Part shown: positions 28,901-37,325 of the stretch, in pieces
Position numbering within the stretch: the stretch's first letter is position 1
Layout of the letters: the number at the start of each line of letters is the position of its first letter
From: Sphingobium sp. 15-1
GTDB lineage: Bacteria; Pseudomonadota; Alphaproteobacteria; Sphingomonadales; Sphingomonadaceae
Assembly (NCBI RefSeq): GCF_013375535.1
Contig: NZ_JABXJG010000001.1
Location: forward strand, 1,736,001 to 1,800,000
Direction of reading: 5' to 3'
Length of the DNA: 64,000 bases
Made by a program: the position numbers and the translations under genes
Notes under the pieces: generated by a model
The model's input: only the letters and a program-made list of their open reading frames with translations
The model's database searches: none
Told to the model about the DNA's origin: nothing

Positions 28901-29342
28901 CCGCGACCAGAAATTCTGGCAGCGCGAATGGCGCGATCCGGGCGAATATGTCTTCGCGGACGTTGCGAAGAGCGCCGCCCGCTTCGTCCGGTCGGGCGGG
29001 CTGCTGGGCGTCGGCGCCCATGGCGAGGTGCCGGGCCTTGGCACCCATTGGGAGATGCAGGCCTATGCGATGGGCGGCATGACGCCGATGGAGGTGCTGC
29101 GCGCCGCGACCATCGGCGGGGCGAAGGCGATCGGCCGGGACGCGGATTTCGGCAGTATCGAGCCGGGCAAATATGCCGACCTCGTGATCCTGGACCTCAA
29201 CCCGCTGGACGACATCGCCAACACGCTGTCGATCCGGCAAGTGATGAAGAACGGGCGTCTCTACGACGGCAGTAATCTGGACGAAATCTGGCCACGCCAG
29301 CAGCCAATGGCGCCCTTCTGGTTCAGCAAACCCGCGCCTTAG
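25995..29342 (+). CDS. Exported beta-propeller and amidohydrolase fusion protein
   Basis: A 1,115-residue protein. A signal peptide ends around APLAAHG; next come TolB/PD40-type propeller blades (repeated LSPDGR, FSPDGKQILFLSDR, WSPDGKRLLY units) up to about residue 650, then an amidohydrolase TIM-barrel domain from about residue 715, with GFIDIHDH as the metal-binding HxH near residue 770 and the typical tail FGSIEPGKYADLVILDLNP. A periplasmic metal-dependent hydrolase, perhaps acting on peptide-like or cyclic amides, is likely. The start at 25995 follows AGGAAG; 25947 and 25986 are alternatives. It may be co-transcribed with the receptor upstream. Confidence 0.85.
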   Translation: MRGRIVGNRPAAQAFAIALVLSAAPLAAHGPDELGEPPLPFLSPTQGPSGTGPSGTMARPPARPGQTLPLKGTRKIRFDTKELTAASIDLSPDGRTIVLDMLGDIYLLDAQGGQARPISRGMAYDSQPVFSPDGKQILFLSDRSGAENLWVMDADGGYPRQLSFYDEDPIFVSPVWAPDGRTAYVSRFWPDRNAYESWRFTTDGTDRFGTVLLPNWADPAQTGDKVSSLGLAPTADGHALYHATLKGSPDFDTLTEWQIARRDLATGKDEIVVKAIGDIRLGPVQSSAFRPILSHDGRTLAYALRRVGKTFLHIRDIDSGVDRELIEIDHDQLQASAWSDMVPRFAFTPDDKALIMNLAGGISRIDISTGAAQAIPFSAYVDIDLAPLTRRPIRQESGPVRARLIQTPALSPDGHTVAFSALGHVYTAPVEGNATPQRIDADDTPQFHPSWSPDGKRLLYVTWTARDGGFVWEKPVDGGPARRLTDRPAFYTHPVFTPDGGSVLVVRSPQADRLNSYVEFGQLRAADLVKLSASASPQVLLSGRIGGTPHFGPRPGIVHVNEGDGVHAIAWNGPASDSLMVQAVGPNWYFAQGPAAADDMRVSPDGHWALAQIAQQLHLFAMPDKAGESVNLSAPAVRHSRMTDVGADFFGWSQDGRTIWWSVGSTLHRRALADVRLEPAGAPPGPADVGGQARPLAVAVPRDTPRGTLLLRGARAITMKGDEVIPDADILIVDDHIRAIGSRGSFPVPADATIRMLDGATVVPGFIDIHDHVADIRRDILDMHNWGPAANLAYGVTLSFDPSSLSIDMLAYQDLLESGQMIGSRIMTTGPALFSFNDFRSKAEVKAVLSRYRDDYRLGNIKQYRTGNRRTRQWVVEAARELGLNPTTEGALSHKLDLTHIIDGYSGNEHSIPPVELHEDVLKLFAQSGTSYTLTLQITHGGTPAQNYFIARDAPHGDAKYARFAPNWFRDQKFWQREWRDPGEYVFADVAKSAARFVRSGGLLGVGAHGEVPGLGTHWEMQAYAMGGMTPMEVLRAATIGGAKAIGRDADFGSIEPGKYADLVILDLNPLDDIANTLSIRQVMKNGRLYDGSNLDEIWPRQQPMAPFWFSKPAP

Positions 29343-29345
29343 AGC

Positions 29346-29440
29346 GCACCGTGCTCCCGCGAAGGCGGGAGCCCAGTTCAGACGATGCGGTGATCCACTA
29401 AGGGCGGGACTGGGCTCCTGCCTTCGCAGGAGCACGGTGC
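29346..29440. repeat. REPIN-like double palindrome
   Basis: Two 32-base arms, 29346-29377 and 29409-29440, are reverse complements at 30 of 32 positions. Each arm also folds on itself: CTCCCGC/GCGGGAG in the first and CTCCTGC/GCAGGAG in the second. The two mismatches are the compensating changes that keep both small hairpins. Such paired motifs are common dispersed repeats in sphingomonad genomes. It sits between the amidohydrolase stop and the convergent AraC gene, where it can also serve as a terminator. Confidence 0.75.
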
Positions 29441-29484
29441 ACTTAATGGCAACTAATGGCCATTCAACCAAATCTCCGCAAATC

Positions 29485-30309
29485 TTAGTCATCGATGACC
29501 GGCGGAAAGGCGATGCGCCCTCCGGCGCCCACCTCCCGCGCATGCCCCTGCGACTGGGCGAGATAAGCGCTGGGCGGCATGCCGAAGACGCGGTGGAACA
29601 TCGCAGTGAAAGCGCTAGGGCTTTCATAGCCGACGTCGAAGGCCACCGTGGTGATCGGCTGGCCCGACGCAAGCCGCGACAGCGCCGCCATCAGGCGCAC
29701 CTGCTGCCGCCAGACGGCCAGGCCAGCGCCCGTTTCCTGCCGGAACAGCCGGGTGAAGGTGCGCCGCCCCATCCCCGCCACGCTGGCCCAATCGTCAATA
29801 TCCCGCTGGTCGGCCGGATCGTCCAGCAGCGCGCGGCAGACCCGGAGCAACCGCCGGTCCGCCGGCATCGACAATTCGCTCGGCGTGCTGGGCATGCGCT
29901 CTATCTCTTCCAGCAGCAGGCGGGCGATGCGCCCTTCCCGCCCCTCCAGATCATAGCCGGGCGGAAAATGGCCAACCTCAAAGATCAGTGCCTTCACCAG
30001 TTCGGACACTTCGAACACGCGGCAATGCTGCGGCTGCCGGTCGAGCAGCGGATCGATATAGAGTGTGTAGGAGGACACCGGCGCCCGGCAGAACACTTCA
30101 TGCATCATGCCGGCGGGAATCCAGATGGCGCGATAGGGCGGCAGCATGAAGCTGGACGTTTCCGTCGTGACCGACATGACCCCGGCGGCCGAATAGGAGA
30201 GCTGGGACCGCGGGTGACTGTGCAACGGATCGATGAATCCCGAAGGATATTCGTCCGCAAAGCCCATGATGGGCCGCGTTTCGAGCGGATAATCCGCCGA
30301 TTTCTTCAT
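29485..30309 (-). CDS. AraC-family transcriptional regulator
   Basis: A 274-residue AraC-type regulator. The N-terminal cupin domain holds HSHPRSQLSYSAAGVM and WIPAGMMHEV; the C-terminal double helix-turn-helix includes DDWASVAGMGRRTFTRLFRQ and the signature FDVGYESPSAFTAMFHRVFG. The cupin presumably binds a small effector. It is divergent from a TonB receptor 346 bases away, making that receptor a natural target; the neighbouring amidohydrolase gene is convergent. Effector unknown. Confidence 0.9.
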   Translation of the reverse strand: MKKSADYPLETRPIMGFADEYPSGFIDPLHSHPRSQLSYSAAGVMSVTTETSSFMLPPYRAIWIPAGMMHEVFCRAPVSSYTLYIDPLLDRQPQHCRVFEVSELVKALIFEVGHFPPGYDLEGREGRIARLLLEEIERMPSTPSELSMPADRRLLRVCRALLDDPADQRDIDDWASVAGMGRRTFTRLFRQETGAGLAVWRQQVRLMAALSRLASGQPITTVAFDVGYESPSAFTAMFHRVFGMPPSAYLAQSQGHAREVGAGGRIAFPPVIDD

Positions 30310-30655
30310 GACCGAACCATAGCCCGAATGCAGGTCAATCTCCCGCCACTGTCAAGCCGTAAACTGACGCCCTGCGCCTTGTGACGGATCGTTTATGGAA
30401 CCGCGCTGTCGCTGGAGCCTGACGAAACGGCGCAGCGTGAACCCGATATGGCCGGAGCCGCCAGCCGGTTGGCCAGCCTGATCGATGCCGTCCTGGCATC
30501 GACAAAAGACGCTTGCTATCTTGCAACCAACGCGGCGTCCGCTAACCGGAAAATACGGGGTTCGACCGCCAAGATCATGGCGTGTCCACATGGACTGCGA
30601 TCATTATCGTGTGAGATGATCCACGACAAAACAACAAGATTTGGGAGGGGATTAT
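30310..30655. promoter_or_regulatory. Divergent intergenic region, AraC gene / TonB receptor
   Basis: About 346 bases without a credible gene. It must contain both promoters. A short palindrome GTCCACATGGAC lies at 30584-30595, about 60 bases upstream of the receptor start, and GGGAGGGG at 30643-30650 is the receptor ribosome-binding site. Nothing else stands out. Confidence 0.45.
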
Positions 30656-33094
30656 ATGTCCGGATTTTCAAACGACCATATCGTGGCGAAGCTTCTGACT
30701 TCTTGCGCTCTGATCTGGACGCCGCAAATTGCCTGCGCTCAGGCGGCGGGCGACAACGAGACCACGGCAGTGGGCAATAGCAGCGGCCAAGCGATCAAGG
30801 CGCAGTCCGATGCGCGATCTGACATGATGAGCGATATTGTCGTCACCGCGAACAAGCGGAGCGAGAACATCAACCGCGTCGGATTGTCAGTCACCGCCCT
30901 GCCCGCCGAGGCGCTGGCGGAGCGCAAGATCGTATCGCTGGCCGACATCGCCCAAGCGGTTCCCGGCCTTACCTTCGCCCAGACCGCATTCGATACGCCG
31001 ATACTGACGCTGCGCGGCGTCGGCTATAACAGTTCAGCGGTGGGCGCCTATCCTGCGGTGAGCGCCTATATCGACCAGGCGCCCCTGCCCTTTCCGGTAC
31101 TGGCGAGCCACGCCGCCTATGATCTTGAGCGGGTGGAGGTGCTCAAGGGCCCGCAGGGCACCCTGTTTGGGGCAAATTCCACCGGCGGCGCGATCAACTT
31201 CATCGCGGCCAAGCCGACCTCGGCCTTCCAGGCTGGCGGCGATGTCAGCTACGGCAGGTTCAACCGCATCGACGGCAACGCCTTCATCTCCGGCCCGCTG
31301 GCTGAGGGGCTTTCCGCGCGCCTTGCGGTCACCGGCGCAACCAGTGACGGATGGCAGGTCAGCACCAGCCGGCCTGGCGATCACAATGCACGTTCCCGCT
31401 ACATCGCCGCGCGCCTTTTAACGGACTGGACCGTTTCCGACCGCATCCGGATGACGCTGAACCTCAACGGCTGGATCGACTCCTCACAGCCGCTGGCTCC
31501 GCAATTCATCGGGCTTCAGCCCCAGGCGCCAGCCTTCACCAAACCCGTGGAGCTGGCTTATCCATTTTCGCTCCAGCGGTCCCGCGCCGCTGACTGGTCC
31601 ACCGGCGCCTTCACGCCCCGCGGCAAGCGCGAAATGTTCCAGGCGGCGCTCAACGCCACGGTTGATCTGACGGACGCAGTGACTTTGACGGCGATCAGTT
31701 CATTCGCCACCTTCGATCAAAGGCTGCAAGTCGACAATGACGGCACGGCGCTGAGCCTGAGCGACTTCAATGAACGCGCTTCGGTAAATTCCTTCACCCA
31801 GGAACTGCGCCTGGCCAATGACGCCTCATCCTCATTCCGCTGGGTTGCGGGCGGCAACTATGAACACAGCCGCACATCTGACCTTTACACGGCGACCTTC
31901 TCCAATCAGTCGAACAGCAATCCCACGCTGAACGACATCTTCTCCTCAACCAACACCACCAGCCAGCGGATCAACAATTACGCGGTCTTCGGAAACGCGG
32001 AATATGATCTGAATCGGCTCGTGACGATCAAGGCGGGGGCGCGGTACACGAAGTCGGTCAATAAAGGCGTCCTTTGCAGCATCGACGCCGGCGATGGCCG
32101 GACAGCGGAGTTGTTCAACATCGTCGGTTCTGCGCTTGGCACAGTGGCATTCACGCCGATCGGATCGAGCGGCCCGGCCAAAGGGCGATGCTATTCGCTG
32201 ACCAGCAATCTTGTACCAAAGGGCGCGCCGACGCTGAGCACCCTTTCCGAAGACAATATCTCCTGGCGCGTGGGCATTGACGTCAAGCCGTCATCCACCA
32301 CGCTGATCTATGCCAATGTCTCGCGCGGCTACAAAGCCGGCAGTTTCCCCGTCACGCCGGCGACGTCCGACGTTCAAAATCGTCCCGTGACGCAGGAGTC
32401 CGTCCTGGCTTTCGAAGCGGGTTTGAAAGCGGATTTCCTTGACCGCGTCGCGCATGTGAACGCCGCCGCCTTCTACTACAACTACAAGAGCAAACAGCTT
32501 CTGGGCAAAGTGAACGACGCCATTTTCGGGCCGATCGACTCGCTGGTGAATGTCCCGAAGTCGCGGATTTATGGCGCCGAAGCGGACCTCATGATCCGGA
32601 TCGGAGGGGGCCTGACCCTAAGCGGCTCCGTCACCTATCTGAATTCGCGGGTTCTCCAGTATAGCGGCCCCAGCGTATTCGGCGTCGCGACCGATTTCAA
32701 AGGCAACCCCCTGCCCTTCACGCCCACCTGGACCTATGGAGCCAATATCGATTACCGGCCGATGCTTTCCAACGGCGGCACGCCCTTCATCGGGATAAGC
32801 GTCCAGGGCCGTTCAGGACAAGATACCGCAATCGGCGGCAGCCAGCTTGCAGTGCCTCAAACCGTGGGGACTCGCCTCCTGCCGGGTCTCGTCCACCCCT
32901 TCACGATCAATCCCTATGCCACTGTCGATGCCAGAATGGGATATGAAGCGCCGAATGGTCGATGGAAAGTGACCTTGTTCGGGAAGAATATATTGAACAA
33001 ATATTATTGGAATAACGTGCTGTATAATGAAGCCATCACGCGCTACCCCGGAGCGCCCGCCACCTACGGGATAACGCTGGGGTTCAAGATCTGA
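30656..33094 (+). CDS. TonB-dependent receptor
   Basis: An 812-residue outer-membrane TonB-dependent receptor. The signal peptide ends near IACAQ; TonB box DIVVTANKRSE; plug with YDLERVEVLKGPQGTLFGAN; then a long barrel ending YGITLGFKI. The ATG at 30656 follows a strong GGGAGGGG. It has the generic organic-substrate plug rather than the siderophore marker. It precedes the alcohol dehydrogenase gene by 123 bases and is divergent from an AraC gene, suggesting induced uptake of the compound degraded by the enzymes that follow. Confidence 0.92.
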   Translation: MSGFSNDHIVAKLLTSCALIWTPQIACAQAAGDNETTAVGNSSGQAIKAQSDARSDMMSDIVVTANKRSENINRVGLSVTALPAEALAERKIVSLADIAQAVPGLTFAQTAFDTPILTLRGVGYNSSAVGAYPAVSAYIDQAPLPFPVLASHAAYDLERVEVLKGPQGTLFGANSTGGAINFIAAKPTSAFQAGGDVSYGRFNRIDGNAFISGPLAEGLSARLAVTGATSDGWQVSTSRPGDHNARSRYIAARLLTDWTVSDRIRMTLNLNGWIDSSQPLAPQFIGLQPQAPAFTKPVELAYPFSLQRSRAADWSTGAFTPRGKREMFQAALNATVDLTDAVTLTAISSFATFDQRLQVDNDGTALSLSDFNERASVNSFTQELRLANDASSSFRWVAGGNYEHSRTSDLYTATFSNQSNSNPTLNDIFSSTNTTSQRINNYAVFGNAEYDLNRLVTIKAGARYTKSVNKGVLCSIDAGDGRTAELFNIVGSALGTVAFTPIGSSGPAKGRCYSLTSNLVPKGAPTLSTLSEDNISWRVGIDVKPSSTTLIYANVSRGYKAGSFPVTPATSDVQNRPVTQESVLAFEAGLKADFLDRVAHVNAAAFYYNYKSKQLLGKVNDAIFGPIDSLVNVPKSRIYGAEADLMIRIGGGLTLSGSVTYLNSRVLQYSGPSVFGVATDFKGNPLPFTPTWTYGANIDYRPMLSNGGTPFIGISVQGRSGQDTAIGGSQLAVPQTVGTRLLPGLVHPFTINPYATVDARMGYEAPNGRWKVTLFGKNILNKYYWNNVLYNEAITRYPGAPATYGITLGFKI

Positions 33095-33217
33095 CGATCG
33101 CGCCGGGGTCCGACATCAGGCGGCTGTTCCAGTTGAAGACACGACGTCAGACCAGGACGGACCCTATATTTCAACGATGATGCGTTATTTGCAGCATCCA
33201 GCGAGAGAATAAAGACT

Positions 33218-34324
33218 ATGCCGGATTCCGCCAGACATGTCTGCGCCGCGGTCACCCGTTCCCTGGGTGGCCGCATGTCGTTCGAAGACTTCGAACTGGG
33301 TGAGACGCGTGGCGATGAGGTCTTGGTCAAGATAAGCTCTGCCGGAATCTGTCATACCGATATAAATTTCCATAGCGGACATTATGGGATCGATCTGCCG
33401 GTCGTGCTCGGACATGAGGGCGCGGGCATCGTCGAAGAGGTCGGCTCCCTGGTTCGCAATATCTCGGTCGGTGATCGGGTCATCCTCACCTTTGGAACCT
33501 GCGGCGATTGTTCTCCCTGCAGAACCGGTCACCAGGCCTATTGCACCAGTGTTCCCGAGCTGAACCTTGTCGGCAATCGGCTCGATGGAAGTTCCGCGTT
33601 CGGCAATGACGTGCGCAGTCACTTCTTCGGACAATCATCCTTTGCGACACGCGCCATCGTCCCCGCCGCGAACATCGTCAAGGTGCCGGATGATGCGCCG
33701 CTCGACCTGCTGGGGCCTTTGGGCTGCGGAGTTCAGACGGGCGCCGGCGCCATATTCAATTCGCTCAAGGTGTCCGCCGGCCAATCGCTGGCGATCTGGG
33801 GTGCTGGCGCGGTGGGGCTCAGCGCCCTCATGGCGGCCGTTGTCGTTGGCGCCTATCCGATTTTCATGGTGGACCGGAACAGCGAGCGGCTGAAGCTCGC
33901 GTCGGAACTGGGCGCCACCTTCACCTGCGATGCGACCAGCGAGGATGCCGTGGCGCAGATCAGAGCCGAGTGCGGCCTTGGCGCAAACTTTTCCATCGAG
34001 GCGGCCGGGTCGCCCGCAGCGCTGAAGCAGGCAGTCGCGGCGCTCGGCCCGCTTGGCGTCTGCGGCATGGTAGGCGGCGTCGGAGCCGGAACTGAAGCCA
34101 GCTTCGATTGGCAGCATGTCCAACTGCATGGCATAGCGCTGCGCGGCATCATCGAGGGCGACTCCACGCCTTCGGAAATGATCCCGATGCTCATCGAGCT
34201 GCATCGGCGCGGCCGCTTCCCGTTAGAGAAGATCGTCCGCTATTATGATTTCGTCGATATAGACACGGCATTTGCCGACGCGGCATCGGGCGCGGTCATC
34301 AAGCCCATTTTGCGGATGCCCTGA
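33218..34324 (+). CDS. Zinc-dependent alcohol dehydrogenase, aryl-alcohol type
   Basis: A 368-residue MDR alcohol dehydrogenase. Catalytic zinc ligands are Cys45 (GICHTD), His66-Glu67 (GHEGAG) and a cysteine in LGCGVQTG; structural zinc uses Cys95, Cys98, Cys101 and Cys109. The Rossmann motif is GAGAVGLSAL, with MVDRN placing an aspartate that favours NAD. The overall look is of the benzyl/aryl-alcohol dehydrogenase branch. It would oxidise an alcohol to an aldehyde for the aldehyde dehydrogenase encoded convergently next door. Confidence 0.9.
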   Translation: MPDSARHVCAAVTRSLGGRMSFEDFELGETRGDEVLVKISSAGICHTDINFHSGHYGIDLPVVLGHEGAGIVEEVGSLVRNISVGDRVILTFGTCGDCSPCRTGHQAYCTSVPELNLVGNRLDGSSAFGNDVRSHFFGQSSFATRAIVPAANIVKVPDDAPLDLLGPLGCGVQTGAGAIFNSLKVSAGQSLAIWGAGAVGLSALMAAVVVGAYPIFMVDRNSERLKLASELGATFTCDATSEDAVAQIRAECGLGANFSIEAAGSPAALKQAVAALGPLGVCGMVGGVGAGTEASFDWQHVQLHGIALRGIIEGDSTPSEMIPMLIELHRRGRFPLEKIVRYYDFVDIDTAFADAASGAVIKPILRMP

Positions 34325-34473
34325 TCCCGGATTCCCTCATGAGCGGGCGACGCCCGTTGCGAACGCCGACACAACCATATCAGGGCGAGATGTCCCGATA
34401 GGATCGTGCCGGCGGTGGTCCTTATCGGCTCGAACCGAAGCCGGGAGGGATGTATCCCCCCGGGCCGGGCGTT

Positions 34474-35970
34474 TTACCTGTAGGCCAATGGCGCGTCGTC
34501 CAGGAGCATGGTCTTCGTTTCGAGATAAGGGTGAAGCCCCTGGACACCGCCCTCACGACCAAGACCGGACTGCTTATATCCGCCAAAGCCGATGCTGAGG
34601 TCCATGCGCAGATTGTTATGGCCGACATTGCCGGCTCTCAGCCTGCCTCCCATATCGCGGGCCCGGTTGGCATCGGCGGTGAATATGGAGGCGTTGAGGC
34701 CGTAAATGCTGTCGTTGGCGATGTCGATCGCCTGCTCCTCGCTGTCCGCAGGAATAACGCTCAGCACCGGCCCGAAAATCTCCTCCTGCGCGATGGTTTG
34801 CCGGTTGTCGACATTCGAAAAGACCGTCGGTTCGATGAAATATCCGCGATCGAGATGCGCCGGACGGCCGCCGCCAGTCACCAGCGTGGCGCCCTCTTCC
34901 TTGCCCTTCGCGATATAGCGCTCCACCTGATCGCGCTGGCGCTCCATGGCGAGCGGTCCCATCTGCGTGGCGGGGTCGAAAGGATCACCCACGCGCACGG
35001 CGGAAAATGCCGCCGCCAGCGCATCCGCAAACTCGTCGTGCCGGCCACGCGGCACGACAATGCGCGTGAGGGAGGCGCAAACCTGCCCGGTCAGAAGGCA
35101 TTCGGCATTGGCCAGTGTGCTCGCCGCCTGATCGAAATCCGCATCGTCGAGAATGATGGCGGCCGACTTGCCGCCAAGCTCCAGCGTCAGCCGAGCGATC
35201 CGCTCGCCGCAGATAGCGCCGATCTTGCGGCCTGCCGCGGTCGACCCGGTGAAGGCGATCTTGTCGATCCGCGGATCGCGCACGAGGCGTTCGGACACCT
35301 CCCGGTCGGCCGTGACGACGTTGATGACGCCCGCTGGCAGTCCAACCTGTTCCGCGATCTCTGCCATCAGATAGCCGGCGCCCGGCGCCTCGGGCGAAAC
35401 CTTGATGACCATTGTGCAGCCAGCCAGCAAAGCTGGGGCAACCTTGAGGGAAATGAGGTCCAGCGGCGCGTTCCAGGGGATGATCGCGCCGACCACGCCC
35501 ACGGGTTCATGGACCAGCAGGCCGAACCGGCCGCCCGGCGTGGGCGAAGGTTGGGGCGGGATCACCTGCTCGAAGGGAAACGTCTCCGCAAGATCGGCAT
35601 AGAAGCGATAGAGCATCGCATTGGTCGGTATCCTGGCTTGAGCGACCCCATGGACCACCCCCGATTCACGCGGCCAGATCTGCGCATAATCGGCCGCCCG
35701 CGCTTCCAGCGCATCCGCGATGGCATAGAGATAGGCGGCGCGTTCGCGATGAGTCATGCGTTGCCAGGGGCCGCGGTCCAACGCTGTCCGCGCCGCATGG
35801 ATCGCGAGCTCCATGTCTGCCGCCTGCGCTTCAGGCACGGAGAAATAGCGTTGCTCGGTGATCGAGTCGTAAACCGCAATGGTCGATCCGGAGCTGGGCT
35901 TGACCCAGTCACCGCCAATGAAGAAACAGTCATGTTTGTGAAGAGGAACGGCGGGAATTGTCAGGGACAT
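34474..35970 (-). CDS. Aldehyde dehydrogenase
   Basis: A 498-residue NAD(P)-dependent aldehyde dehydrogenase. The general-base glutamate is in LTLELGGKSA, the nucleophile cysteine in GQVCASLTR, with the FTGSTAAGRKI nucleotide loop and EEIFGPVLSV in the later part. Family length is normal. It oxidises an aldehyde to a carboxylic acid and pairs with the adjacent convergent alcohol dehydrogenase. The 149-base convergent interval contains only a small imperfect hairpin. The true substrate, aromatic or aliphatic, cannot be read from sequence. Confidence 0.92.
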   Translation of the reverse strand: MSLTIPAVPLHKHDCFFIGGDWVKPSSGSTIAVYDSITEQRYFSVPEAQAADMELAIHAARTALDRGPWQRMTHRERAAYLYAIADALEARAADYAQIWPRESGVVHGVAQARIPTNAMLYRFYADLAETFPFEQVIPPQPSPTPGGRFGLLVHEPVGVVGAIIPWNAPLDLISLKVAPALLAGCTMVIKVSPEAPGAGYLMAEIAEQVGLPAGVINVVTADREVSERLVRDPRIDKIAFTGSTAAGRKIGAICGERIARLTLELGGKSAAIILDDADFDQAASTLANAECLLTGQVCASLTRIVVPRGRHDEFADALAAAFSAVRVGDPFDPATQMGPLAMERQRDQVERYIAKGKEEGATLVTGGGRPAHLDRGYFIEPTVFSNVDNRQTIAQEEIFGPVLSVIPADSEEQAIDIANDSIYGLNASIFTADANRARDMGGRLRAGNVGHNNLRMDLSIGFGGYKQSGLGREGGVQGLHPYLETKTMLLDDAPLAYR

Positions 35971-36019
35971 TGAAAAGGATCCTTGGTTGGAGGCTGATGA
36001 TTTCGTTCTGGAGTCGCCA

Positions 36020-37066
36020 TCAGGCGCGCAGGCGCAGCAGCTTTTCGGCGTTGCCGTGAGCGATCGCTTCGCGTTCGGCCTCGGTTATCGGCAAGCCTTC
36101 AAGCCAGGCGCGCGCGCCAGTCAGCGTCATCCACGGATAATCCATCGAGAAGATGATCCGGTCGGCACCGACCACTTCCCGCAGGAACATCATATGCGCC
36201 GTGTTCAACATGCCGCTGGGCGTCACGAAGACCTGATCGCGATATGTCTGGAGAATGCTGCGGCTTAGGCCTGTCAGGGCGATGGGCAATGTCTCATCGA
36301 GGCGGTGGAGATAATAAGGCACCATCTCGCCCAGATGCCCGCTGATGATCTTCAGGCCGGGGAAGCGGTCGAGCACGCCGGAAACGATGAGGCGCACGAC
36401 TTGCAGGCCAGCCTCATGGTGGAAGCCCCAGCTAAACATGGATAGCCGGTTCGTCACCTCATTCTCAAAGCCCGAAAAATAAAGCCTTTGCACGTCCCGC
36501 ATCGGCGGGCCGGGATGCAGGTAGAGGGGAACCTGCAACGCCTCCAGCTTCTCCAGAATTGGCGCAAATCGCGGATGGTCGAGAAATGTGTCTACTGCCG
36601 GAAGCCCCGCAAGCATCGTCCCTGTCAGGCCGAGTTCGCCCGCACTGCGTTCGATCTCCGCGATGGCGTGCTCCGGCGATTGCCACGGGAGGAGCGAGAA
36701 ACCCGCGAAGCGATCGGGATGCTGCGCGACGGCGGACGCCATACGATCATTTGCCGCGCGAATACCGGCAACCGCCGCCTCCACTGGAGCATATTGGCAG
36801 TAGATGGGGTAGGACAGAACCTGCATGTCGATGCCGAACTCGTCCATTTCCGGAATGCGCGCGGCCATGGGAGCAGCTTCGATCTCCTCGGCCCGCCGGG
36901 GCGCTTCGCATTGCGGCATGCCGTTCGCATGGGCTTCCGGATCGTCCTGGAACGTAATGCCGTAATCGGCCAGATAGGACGCTTGCCGGGCAAGCTCCGG
37001 CCATGCAGCCTCCTTCAAACCTTTGTCGGTTGCGTGCTCTTCGATGCAGATGATCTTCAAAGGCAT
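36020..37066 (-). CDS. ACMSD-type amidohydrolase (decarboxylase-like)
   Basis: A 348-residue amidohydrolase-2 family protein. The N-terminal metal motif is EEHA rather than HxH, as in gamma-resorcylate and related decarboxylases; a LHPGPP histidine, ISGHLGEM histidine and the late SMDYPW aspartate complete the metal site. These enzymes usually decarboxylate hydroxylated aromatic acids without cofactor. GGAG lies upstream of the ATG. It is in line with the aldehyde dehydrogenase, 50 bases upstream of its start, so the two are likely co-transcribed: aldehyde to acid to decarboxylated product is a sensible order. Confidence 0.87.
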   Translation of the reverse strand: MPLKIICIEEHATDKGLKEAAWPELARQASYLADYGITFQDDPEAHANGMPQCEAPRRAEEIEAAPMAARIPEMDEFGIDMQVLSYPIYCQYAPVEAAVAGIRAANDRMASAVAQHPDRFAGFSLLPWQSPEHAIAEIERSAGELGLTGTMLAGLPAVDTFLDHPRFAPILEKLEALQVPLYLHPGPPMRDVQRLYFSGFENEVTNRLSMFSWGFHHEAGLQVVRLIVSGVLDRFPGLKIISGHLGEMVPYYLHRLDETLPIALTGLSRSILQTYRDQVFVTPSGMLNTAHMMFLREVVGADRIIFSMDYPWMTLTGARAWLEGLPITEAEREAIAHGNAEKLLRLRA

Positions 37067-37248
37067 GGGTGCGCCACTCCTGCTTGACGGCGCGGCCGTT
37101 CATCTCTGCGGACTTTCAATGTCCCAGCCAGACCGTCGCCGCTTGTTGTCATGATGAATTTGCTGTCGCCAGAAGGCCATGCTTCTAAGCATGTTATATT
37201 TTGGCCAGCGTCCAAAGCTTGCCCCCGGCCCGCCACGCCACGTTAAAA

Positions 37249-37276
37249 GGGCGCGCCTGTAAAGACAGGCGCGCCC
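37249..37276 (-). terminator. Intrinsic terminator of the amidohydrolase gene
   Basis: A perfect 12-bp stem, GGGCGCGCCTGT/ACAGGCGCGCCC, with a four-base loop, 50 bases beyond the stop of the minus-strand amidohydrolase gene. Read on the minus strand it is followed by TTTTAA. This is the clearest intrinsic terminator in the window, and it separates the two amidohydrolase genes into different transcripts. Confidence 0.8.
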
Positions 37277-37325
37277 CCACCTGGCAAGCGATATGCCGGC
37301 TTATAAACGCGAGGGACGTCAGCTA

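Noticed and set aside
30335..30780. Small open frames in the divergent region before the TonB receptor
   Set aside because: They overlap the probable promoters and the receptor signal peptide in other frames, without a ribosome-binding site or family likeness.
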